Part shown: positions 1-4,868 of the stretch, piece by piece | Layout of the letters: every line of letters begins with the position of its first letter | Position numbering within the stretch: position 1 is the first letter of the stretch | Assembly: GCA_022784805.1 (NCBI GenBank) | Contig: JALFYG010000035.1 | Span: 1-6,320, forward strand | Length of the DNA: 6,320 nucleotides | Direction of reading: 5' to 3' | From: Spirochaetales bacterium | Lineage (GTDB): Bacteria > Spirochaetota > Spirochaetia > Sphaerochaetales > Sphaerochaetaceae | Made by a program: the position numbers and the translations under genes | Notes under the pieces: model-generated | Seen by the model: only the letters and a program-made list of their open reading frames with translations | The model's database searches: none | Told to the model about the DNA's origin: nothing

Positions 1-634
1 CCTTAAGTATATATATGTGGACCAATCTATTGCCGTAGTAGACAAGAGAGCTGGAGTTTTAAGTGTTCCTGGAAGAGGAATAGAGAAACTGGACAGCGTT
101 TCTTATCGCTTCCATACCCTTTTCCCTTCATCTCCAGAAGTGTGTCATGTCCACAGACTCGATATGGACACTTCAGGCCTTCTTATCCTGGCCTTCGACA
201 GGGAAAGCGTCAAGAATCTGATGATGCAGTTTGAAGAGAGAGCTGTGAAAAAGACATATATAGCTCTTCTTGAAGGTGTCATAGAGGAAGAGAGCGGAGA
301 CATAGATTTACCCATGAGACTAGATGTAGAGCATAGGCCAAGGCAGATTGTGGACTTTGAGCAAGGAAAGAAAGCTTTGACCCATTGGGAGAGGATCAGG
401 GTGATCACTACACCTACTGAGCGCTTTACCCTTGTCCGTTTCTTCCCTCATACAGGAAGAACACACCAGCTGAGAGTACACGCTTCATATGGACTAGGAC
501 ACCCTATTGTTGGTGATAACCTCTATGGTCACCAGAAAGAGGGGGAAAGATTAATGCTCCACGCTGAGACTATTTCTTTCAGGCATCCAAGGACTGGAGA
601 AATGGTGGAGTTTACCTCCCCTTCTCCTTTCTGA
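1..634 (+). CDS. rluA: RluA-type RNA pseudouridine synthase, 5'-truncated by the window edge
   Basis: This enzyme isomerises uridine to pseudouridine in structured RNA; E. coli RluA acts on 23S rRNA U746 and on U32 of several tRNAs. The reading frame enters from outside the window (first full codon at 2). A GTG at 17 is possible as a start, but the preceding residues LKYIY continue the family's N-terminal strand (ILYxDxxxxVVxKPxG), so the true start is probably upstream and about 10-15 residues are missing. Counting from the GTG, SVPGR lies near residue 16, the catalytic motif HRLDMDTSG at 46-54 with Asp49, an RPRQ segment matching RluA's PNRPKQ region near 107, the RTHQLRVH motif near 147, GHPIVGDNLYG after it, and LMLHAE near the end. 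SVPGR and the RPRQ segment favour true RluA over RluC/RluD, and no S4 domain is visible. The usual KPxG proline is Arg (DKRAG). The gene ends in TGA at 632-634, directly against the stop of the opposing gene. The family is certain; the RluA subtype is likely. Confidence 0.9.
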   Translation, partial: LKYIYVDQSIAVVDKRAGVLSVPGRGIEKLDSVSYRFHTLFPSSPEVCHVHRLDMDTSGLLILAFDRESVKNLMMQFEERAVKKTYIALLEGVIEEESGDIDLPMRLDVEHRPRQIVDFEQGKKALTHWERIRVITTPTERFTLVRFFPHTGRTHQLRVHASYGLGHPIVGDNLYGHQKEGERLMLHAETISFRHPRTGEMVEFTSPSPF

Positions 635-1678
635 TCATTTCACTAGTTTCTCAACTAGTCCTTCAAGTCTACTGATCTCTTTCTCGATATCTTCTATCTG
701 CATATCGATCTTTTCTCTTTCACCTAAGAGAATTTTGATCTTTTCCTTCTCTTCTTCGATGAGAGCTTTGTAATCATCAGCCTTGGCTTCTTTCTGAAGC
801 CTGCTCTTCCTCTCATTCAGCTCCCTGTATTCATTCTGTATCTCTATGATTTTCTGGAGAATATCCAAAATTTCAGGAGGAGTGGTCTCCCCTATCCAGC
901 TTCCACCTCTGTCATAGAGGTAGTTACCATAGTTAATTAAAGCTTCGTTATATGCAGAGAGGCTATCTTCCACCCTCTCATCATCACTCTCCAAGCCTCC
1001 CTTTTCCAAAGCTTTCCTTCTGGCGATATTCTGGGAGAGATAGATATCCTTTTCTTCCTTCTCCTGGAAAAGAAGTGCTCTCTTTTCTTTGACCGCCTCC
1101 AGTTTCTTGACCAAAGTCTCAGCGTTTCCACCGCTGAGGGAGACAGCATTCTCTTCGTTGTCGATAAGGCTGCTGTAATCAAGATATCTGGAGTTATCAC
1201 TACGCTTCATTCTTGAGAGGGCGCTACGGGAAGAGAGACGAGAAAACAGGGACTTGGCTTCAGCTTTCTCAGATAGTTTCTTCTCTTCATCCGAATCTGC
1301 ATAAACGGAGGAAAAGCGATCCCTATCCAAGAGGCCCAGGGAACACTGCTCATAAATAAGGGCTCCGATACAAAGTCGGATATCTTTCTCCTCTTCCCTT
1401 AATTTCTCCATTTCGTCATCGACCCAAGTCTTTCTGTTTTTAGTTTCATCAAATTCAACTGAAAACGCCTTGTCGTCTTCACGGGAAGAAAAGGCTGTAT
1501 TCATATCATTTTCAGCCTTTTTGACAACTTCTAACAGTGAAACACCCATTTGGACAGGCAGGACTGATTGGTCTTTATAAACAGCTTCTCCCAAATCATG
1601 AAAAAAAGAACGGAGGACTTCAGTAGTTCCCTCAATCTTTTCTTCTGTTTCTCGAAAAAGCTCCTCTCTGGTTACCAT
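635..1678 (-). CDS. Uncharacterised acidic coiled-coil protein (347 aa)
   Basis: I do not recognise this family. The product is soluble-looking, very rich in Glu, Lys, Arg and Ser, and has no signal peptide or membrane segment. Residues about 83-102 (WVDDEMEKLREEEKDIR), 185-225 and especially 270-347 show long charged heptad-like stretches typical of coiled coils. Between them lie less charged patches that may be conserved: IGALIYEQCSLGLLDRDRF near 104-122 and NYGNYLYDRGGSWIGE near 249-264. No catalytic motif is evident. The ATG at 1678 has no Shine-Dalgarno sequence upstream, but a TATGAT hexamer lies 11 nt before it, so the transcript may start almost at the start codon. No alternative start is found until Met44. 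The gene is transcribed divergently from the DbpA-domain gene and ends with zero gap against rluA. A structural or scaffold role is possible but not shown. It is clearly a real gene (long, consistent frame and codon use), with function unknown. Confidence 0.8.
   Translation of the reverse strand: MVTREELFRETEEKIEGTTEVLRSFFHDLGEAVYKDQSVLPVQMGVSLLEVVKKAENDMNTAFSSREDDKAFSVEFDETKNRKTWVDDEMEKLREEEKDIRLCIGALIYEQCSLGLLDRDRFSSVYADSDEEKKLSEKAEAKSLFSRLSSRSALSRMKRSDNSRYLDYSSLIDNEENAVSLSGGNAETLVKKLEAVKEKRALLFQEKEEKDIYLSQNIARRKALEKGGLESDDERVEDSLSAYNEALINYGNYLYDRGGSWIGETTPPEILDILQKIIEIQNEYRELNERKSRLQKEAKADDYKALIEEEKEKIKILLGEREKIDMQIEDIEKEISRLEGLVEKLVK
642..659. other. Inverted repeat at the convergent rluA / coiled-coil gene junction
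   Basis: ACTAGTT (642-648) and AACTAGT (653-659) can pair as a 7-bp stem with a 4-nt loop (TCTC). The repeat lies inside the last codons of the minus-strand coiled-coil gene, 8 nt beyond the rluA stop. No good T-tract follows on either strand, so it is at best a weak or factor-assisted termination element. Confidence 0.35.
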
Positions 1679-1689
1679 GAAGAGATGGT

Positions 1690-1695
1690 ATCATA
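1690..1695 (-). promoter_or_regulatory. Candidate -10 element for the coiled-coil gene
   Basis: On the minus strand this reads TATGAT (5 of 6 matches to TATAAT), with 11 nt between it and the ATG at 1678. No good -35 is present at 16-18 bp. A transcript beginning the usual 6-8 nt downstream would have a leader of only about 3-5 nt, which fits the missing ribosome binding site. Confidence 0.35.
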
Positions 1696-1706
1696 CACAA
1701 GAAAAG

Positions 1707-1736
1707 TTGACAAATACTCTTCTATACGGCTATCCT
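1707..1736 (+). promoter_or_regulatory. Candidate sigma-70-type promoter for the DbpA-domain gene
   Basis: A perfect -35 consensus TTGACA (1707-1712) is followed after 18 bp by TATCCT (1731-1736, 4 of 6 matches). Transcription would begin near 1743, giving a leader of about 110 nt. The element sits just beyond the opposing gene's -10 candidate, so the two divergent promoters are close enough for polymerase or a regulator to affect both. Confidence 0.5.
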
Positions 1737-1742
1737 TTGTCT

Positions 1743-1854
1743 GTTGTGTCCGAATCCTGTCATCCTCCGGACCTCCAACTTTTCAGCGTTTACCCATATC
1801 AACGCAAATTCTTATTTTACCCCGAAAGTCGGGCGTGCAGGAGAAAGAAACAAA
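1743..1854 (+). promoter_or_regulatory. Structured 5' leader of the DbpA-domain gene
   Basis: Three short hairpins can be drawn in this untranslated stretch: GTCCG/CGGAC (1748-1752 with 1768-1772), GCGTT/AACGC (1786-1790 with 1801-1805) and CCCGA/TCGGG with an AAG loop (1821-1825 with 1829-1833). The last ends 5 nt before the AGGAG ribosome binding site. In addition, TCCTG (1755-1759) can pair with CAGGA (1838-1842), which would hide that site in an alternative fold. I match it to no known riboswitch class. The pairings are short and were found by eye. Confidence 0.35.
1839..1843 (+). promoter_or_regulatory. Ribosome binding site that fixes the DbpA-domain gene start
   Basis: AGGAG lies 11 nt before the ATG at 1855. 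The frame stays open upstream to another ATG at 1744, but that extension lacks a ribosome binding site, would start at the predicted transcription start, and encodes a Cys/Pro/aromatic-rich stretch unlike the rest of the protein. I therefore take 1855 as the start. Confidence 0.6.
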
Positions 1855-2430
1855 ATGGAAAATGAAAAGAAGGGATTGGATGAAGAAGCCCTTAAACAAA
1901 AGATTTCTGAAATAATGGATATCATAAATTCATGTTCAGACCCAGATGAATTAGAATCCATCAAGAAAATCGTCAAACAAAACGTTCCCTTTACAAGAAG
2001 GGGTTATTTCGCAGCAATGGTACTGAAGATGCTCATGGAAAAGCCCCAGAGAAGAGAGAGACCTCAGAGAGAGAATAAGAGTGATAGATTCGAGAAGAAG
2101 AGTGCAGAAAGAAGAAACAACGACAATGCTCCTTCCCATGTCTCAGATTCTCATGAAAACCCTCAGGCAAAGCCAGAAAGAGTCATTCCAGAGGGTGCAA
2201 AAACTCTTTACCTGAATGTTGGAAAGATGAAGCACCTCTATGCAAAGAATCTTTCAATACTCCTCCAGAAGGAACTTGGCATCACAAGAGATGATATCTA
2301 CTCTCTCCGTGTCCATGACAAGTATTCCTTCATCACTATGAGCGAAGAAAACTGTAATAAGGCTATTGAGAAAATCAACGGCATGGATATCAACGGAAGA
2401 ACAGCTCAGATTAACTTCTCAACAAAATAA
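1855..2430 (+). CDS. Stand-alone DbpA-type RNA-binding domain protein (191 aa)
   Basis: Residues about 116-190 (starting KTLYLNVGKMKHLYA, ending GRTAQINF) match the DbpA RNA-binding fold, an RRM-like domain normally found at the C-terminus of DEAD-box helicases such as DbpA and CsdA/DeaD. Signs are the first strand TLYLNVGK, the helix with ELGITRDDI, the strand YSFITM and the closing strand after a conserved INGR. The DEAD-box helicase core (Walker A, DEAD, SAT, HRIGR) is entirely absent. Residues 8-62 look helical and include a hydrophobic patch YFAAMVLKMLM. Residues 63-110 are a low-complexity, strongly basic and polar linker of the kind that binds RNA nonspecifically. The gene stands alone, with its own promoter, a roughly 110-nt leader and a strong terminator. 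It is intact, without the frameshift debris expected of a broken helicase. Likely a small cytoplasmic RNA-binding protein or RNA chaperone, possibly working with a helicase encoded elsewhere (inference). Domain call good; role unknown. Confidence 0.85.
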   Translation: MENEKKGLDEEALKQKISEIMDIINSCSDPDELESIKKIVKQNVPFTRRGYFAAMVLKMLMEKPQRRERPQRENKSDRFEKKSAERRNNDNAPSHVSDSHENPQAKPERVIPEGAKTLYLNVGKMKHLYAKNLSILLQKELGITRDDIYSLRVHDKYSFITMSEENCNKAIEKINGMDINGRTAQINFSTK

Positions 2431-2453
2431 CTTTGGAAGTGAGGATGACATGC

Positions 2454-2481
2454 GGCCCCGAGTTTTCGGGGTCTTCTTTTT
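2454..2481 (+). terminator. Intrinsic terminator after the DbpA-domain gene
   Basis: GGCCCCGA (2454-2461) pairs with TCGGGGTC (2466-2473) as an 8-bp stem with one G-U pair and a GTTT loop, followed by TTCTTTTT (2474-2481). It begins 23 nt after the stop codon at 2430. This is the clearest Rho-independent terminator in the window. Confidence 0.9.
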
Positions 2482-2508
2482 GCCCATATCTCTCTTTTCT
2501 GTTATTCT
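2480..2508 (+). promoter_or_regulatory. Candidate promoter for the MBL-fold hydrolase gene
   Basis: TTGCCC (2480-2485, 4 of 6) and TATTCT (2503-2508, 4 of 6) are separated by 17 bp. The -10 ends 6 nt before the ATG at 2515, so transcription would begin at or next to the start codon. The -35 shares its first two bases with the T-tract of the preceding terminator. Confidence 0.45.
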
Positions 2509-2514
2509 CTTTCC

Positions 2515-3123
2515 ATGACAATCAATAAGAAGACAACCGGAATGGTGGGAACAAACTCTTATTACATTGAGTTTGAAGGCAAAGGATACTTGATCGATGC
2601 CCCGGATGGCATCGTAAGATGGATTAATGAGCTGAAAAATGAAGGAAAAGCAATCGATTATATTCTCTTGACCCATGGACACTTTGATCATGTCATGGGA
2701 CTTGTCGATGTACTATCGCTCTTTCCTGAAGCAAAAGTATATCTATCGAAGGAAGACGAACGCCTTGTGACAGATAACAACAAGGATATCCTCTTGTCCT
2801 TTGGAATCCCTACTTCCATTTACACTATTCCCTCCCCATTTATCTACAGCGACTATCCTTCCTCAATAGGCCCATTTACTGTAATAAGGACACCCGGCCA
2901 CACAAAGGGCGGAGTATGCCTATATAGTGAGAAGGATGGACTAGTATTCTCTGGAGACACTCTTTTTGAGGAAGGAGAAGGCAGGACAGACTTGGGCGGT
3001 GACTGGAGAGTTCTGATGGACTCCTTGAAAATACTCTGTCTTTTACCTGAAAACACAACTGTCTTTCCTGGACACGGAGGAAAGACAGTCATAAAGAGCG
3101 AGAAAAGAAGATTAGGATTTTAG
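2515..3123 (+). CDS. MBL-fold metallo-hydrolase, glyoxalase II-like (202 aa)
   Basis: A small soluble enzyme of the metallo-beta-lactamase superfamily. It carries the full dinuclear metal-binding set: HGHFDH at residues 54-59 (motif 2), TPGHTKGG with His129 (motif 3), SGDTLF with Asp148 (motif 4) and PGHGG with His187 (motif 5). The order and spacing match the short glyoxalase II-like (YcbL-type) hydrolases of about 200-215 aa, which act on thioesters or other small hydrolysable substrates. The substrate cannot be told from the sequence. The longer C-terminal domain of classical GloB is absent, as is usual in this group. There is no Shine-Dalgarno sequence before the ATG at 2515; a -10-like hexamer lies 6 nt upstream instead, suggesting a leaderless message. 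The gene runs alone, between the preceding terminator and a tail-to-tail 4-nt overlap with thrH (TAG at 3121-3123). No target residue is missing. Superfamily certain, specific reaction unknown. Confidence 0.92.
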   Translation: MTINKKTTGMVGTNSYYIEFEGKGYLIDAPDGIVRWINELKNEGKAIDYILLTHGHFDHVMGLVDVLSLFPEAKVYLSKEDERLVTDNNKDILLSFGIPTSIYTIPSPFIYSDYPSSIGPFTVIRTPGHTKGGVCLYSEKDGLVFSGDTLFEEGEGRTDLGGDWRVLMDSLKILCLLPENTTVFPGHGGKTVIKSEKRRLGF

Positions 3124-3131
3124 TCTTCTTT
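3104..3131. terminator. Hairpin across the overlapping stop codons, possible bidirectional terminator
   Basis: AAAGAAGATTAG (3104-3115) can pair with TTAGTCTTCTTT (3120-3131), leaving a 4-nt GATT loop. In the plus-strand RNA this gives 12 pairs, two of them G-U. In the minus-strand RNA the same two positions become mismatches, leaving an 8-bp outer helix. The right arm itself is pyrimidine-rich in both directions (TCTTCTTT, then TTCTC on the minus strand), but there is no separate clean T-tract. It is AT-rich and therefore only a moderate terminator candidate. Confidence 0.4.
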
Positions 3132-3728
3132 GACGAATTTCTCTATTTCGCTATAGAACTCATCATAAGTTGTGCAGAGCTTCAAATCTGGTTCTTCCTT
3201 GAGAATATTCTCTGGAGCTCTGAATAGGCAGCCTTTGTCTGCTGTGTGGATCATAGACAGGTCATTATAGCTGTCGCCTGCGGCAAAGGTTCTGAATCCC
3301 ATGCCTCTGAAGCCTTCGATGGCTTTTCTCTTTCCGTCCACCTGTCTCAGCTTCATTCCAGAGAGCATATTGTCATCATCGATGACTAAGCTGTTACAGA
3401 GAATAGTCGGCCAACCAAGCTGCTTCATCAGTGGAGCTGCAAACTCCTTGAAAGTATCTGAAAGGATGACGACCTGTGTGATGGATCTTACCTTCTCTAA
3501 GAATTCATAAGCCCCAGGAAGAGGGTGAATCTGAGAAATAGTATCTTGGATATCAGAAAGAGTAAGACCATGCTCTTTCAAAATGCCCATTCTCCATGCC
3601 ATCAACTTCTCGTAATCAGGTTCGTCTCTGGTTGTTCTCTTTAACTCAAGAATTCCTGTCTTTTCTGCAAAAGCAATCCAAATCTCAGGAACAAGAACGC
3701 CTTCAAGGTCTAAACATACTATTTCCAT
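3120..3728 (-). CDS. thrH: Phosphoserine phosphatase / homoserine phosphotransferase ThrH
   Basis: A HAD-superfamily phosphatase strongly resembling Pseudomonas ThrH, which dephosphorylates phosphoserine and can move the phosphate to homoserine, linking serine and threonine synthesis. The N-terminus MEIVCLDLEGVLVPEIW is almost the same as in ThrH. It includes the ThrH-type motif I, DLEGV (nucleophile Asp7), with Glu9 where most HAD enzymes have a second Asp. Motif II is LSDT with Ser90, motif III is Lys133 in the DGKRK stretch, and motif IV is GDSYND at 151-156. RDEPDYEKLMAWR (34-46) lies in the cap that receives the substrate. The length, 202 aa, is normal for ThrH. The ATG at 3728 is preceded by AGAGGAG (3735-3741 on the minus strand) with 6 nt spacing. 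The site overlaps the stop codon of the upstream permease gene, only 11 nt away, so the two are co-transcribed and perhaps translationally coupled. High confidence in the family, good confidence in ThrH. Confidence 0.92.
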   Translation of the reverse strand: MEIVCLDLEGVLVPEIWIAFAEKTGILELKRTTRDEPDYEKLMAWRMGILKEHGLTLSDIQDTISQIHPLPGAYEFLEKVRSITQVVILSDTFKEFAAPLMKQLGWPTILCNSLVIDDDNMLSGMKLRQVDGKRKAIEGFRGMGFRTFAAGDSYNDLSMIHTADKGCLFRAPENILKEEPDLKLCTTYDEFYSEIEKFVKED

Positions 3729-3739
3729 ATATCACTCCT

Positions 3740-4798
3740 CTACTTTTTCCTTTCTCTGGATATAGTAGGCCCAGAGGAAAGAAGTATAGCAATCGGTCTC
3801 ATCGAAGGAATATTTGCACATATAAGCTGGATGACAGATGTAATAGGAACCGCAAGGAACATACCTACTATTCCCCATACATATCCCCAAAGACTCAACA
3901 TAATAAGGATAACCAGCGGTGAAAGGTTAAGCTGTACACCCTGTAACTTCGGGTCGATTACATTACCCAATATCATCTCAATAGCCAGGAAAACAAAGAA
4001 GATGACAAAGATCTTACTCCACTGTGGCAGGAACTGTATTGCAGCCATAAAGGATGCAATGACAGTCACGACAATACTTCCGATTGTCGGGATAAAGTTC
4101 AAAAGGAAGGCCAATACACCCCAGACAAGAGGGAAATCCATGCCGCTTATAATGGCTGTAAGATAGAAAAGCACACCTGTGGCTGCACTTATAAGAACCT
4201 TCACAGAGAGATATCTACTTGTCTGATGACCTATGTTTTTCACCATAGTCTGAGCTTCTTCCTCTGACTCTGGGAAGGCTGCTGACACCTTTGGATAGAT
4301 CGTGGATCTTTCCATAAGGAGGAACATAAGGTAGAGGACAATCATTGCAACATCACCCATTACTGAGACAGAAGCACTTGAGATGGATGTAAGGACATTC
4401 TTTACCTGCGCAACCCAGTCAATGTTGAGGAGGGTTATTACAGAAGGGAACTCAGTCTCTGTGACTTTGAATACATCTCTTATTTTTGTGGTCAAATATG
4501 TGTCAAATCTTGCAACCTTCGATATATACTCAGGAAGCTTTTCCAGAACCATATTTACCATTGCAAATATTACGTAAACAAAGACGATACAGATGCAGGT
4601 GACGATCAAGAGGACCAAAATCATGGCAATAGGAGAAGGCACATGGCATCTTTCCAATCTTTCCATGATAGGAGTAACCAGAATAAAGATAAAAAGAGCC
4701 AATACCAAGGGTAAGACAAGGGAAGAACATAACTTCATCACTGCCAAAAATAATATAACCCCGATAAAGGATATAATACCCCTTGTTCTATTATCCAT
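3740..4798 (-). CDS. AI-2E family membrane transporter (352 aa)
   Basis: An integral inner-membrane protein of the AI-2E (TqsA/YdiK/PerM) family, whose members export or exchange small solutes; the substrate varies and cannot be predicted here. Hydrophobic segments lie near residues 8-22, 25-42, 57-80, 140-163, 200-218, 223-250, 262-280 and 293-326. The polar region 88-137 between the third and fourth segments is the usual extended loop. Family signatures are FIPTIGSI (235-242), GNVIDPKLQG (278-287) and the C-terminal SLWGYVWGIVGMFLAVPIT (302-320). The length is typical. I chose the ATG at 4798 because GGAGG lies 8 nt upstream and the product then begins directly before the first membrane segment. 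The frame stays open far beyond, to 5458, but only as antisense of trmJ. The gene leads an operon with thrH 11 nt downstream, from a promoter with a perfect TATAAT. It ends in TAG at 3740-3742. A role in autoinducer transport should not be assumed from the family name. Confidence 0.93.
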   Translation of the reverse strand: MDNRTRGIISFIGVILFLAVMKLCSSLVLPLVLALFIFILVTPIMERLERCHVPSPIAMILVLLIVTCICIVFVYVIFAMVNMVLEKLPEYISKVARFDTYLTTKIRDVFKVTETEFPSVITLLNIDWVAQVKNVLTSISSASVSVMGDVAMIVLYLMFLLMERSTIYPKVSAAFPESEEEAQTMVKNIGHQTSRYLSVKVLISAATGVLFYLTAIISGMDFPLVWGVLAFLLNFIPTIGSIVVTVIASFMAAIQFLPQWSKIFVIFFVFLAIEMILGNVIDPKLQGVQLNLSPLVILIMLSLWGYVWGIVGMFLAVPITSVIQLICANIPSMRPIAILLSSGPTISRERKK

Positions 4799-4806
4799 AT
4801 AGTTTT

Positions 4807-4811
4807 CCTCC
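4807..4811 (-). promoter_or_regulatory. Ribosome binding site that fixes the AI-2E gene start
   Basis: On the minus strand this reads GGAGG, 8 nt before the ATG at 4798. It decides this start against the long open extension running antisense through trmJ. It lies almost at the predicted transcription start, so the leader would hold little besides this site. Confidence 0.8.
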
Positions 4812-4817
4812 GCTTCA

Positions 4818-4847
4818 ATTATATTCAGCAATAGCAAAAGGGGGCAA
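4818..4847 (-). promoter_or_regulatory. Promoter of the AI-2E / thrH operon
   Basis: The minus strand shows a perfect TATAAT (4818-4823) preceded after 18 bp by TTGCCC (4842-4847, 4 of 6). Transcription would start near 4811, leaving a leader of about 13 nt that carries the GGAGG site. The same TTGCCC hexamer appears as the -35 candidate of the MBL gene. Confidence 0.6.
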
Positions 4848-4854
4848 TATTGTC

Positions 4855-4860
4855 TAAAAT
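4855..4860 (+). promoter_or_regulatory. Candidate -10 element for trmJ
   Basis: TAAAAT (5 of 6 matches) ends 8 nt before the trmJ ATG at 4869, and the gap is aaaaaact. No Shine-Dalgarno sequence fits in between and the -35 region is poor. The arrangement suggests a leaderless or nearly leaderless transcript. It lies back to back with the AI-2E promoter in a 70-bp divergent region. Confidence 0.45.
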
Positions 4861-4868
4861 AAAAAACT

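Noticed and set aside
1744..1854. In-frame upstream ATG that would lengthen the DbpA-domain protein by 37 residues.
   Set aside because: It has no ribosome binding site, lies at the predicted transcription start, and encodes residues unlike the rest of the protein; the ATG at 1855 has AGGAG upstream.
1568..1915. Open frame of 115 codons on the plus strand spanning the divergent promoter region.
   Set aside because: It overlaps the start of the coiled-coil gene antisense and the start of the DbpA-domain gene out of frame, has no ribosome binding site, and its product shows no recognisable pattern.
2431..2514. Possible small RNA gene between the DbpA-domain and MBL genes.
   Set aside because: The only structure is the terminator hairpin; no separate promoter lies upstream of it in the gap, so it is the 3' end of the preceding message.
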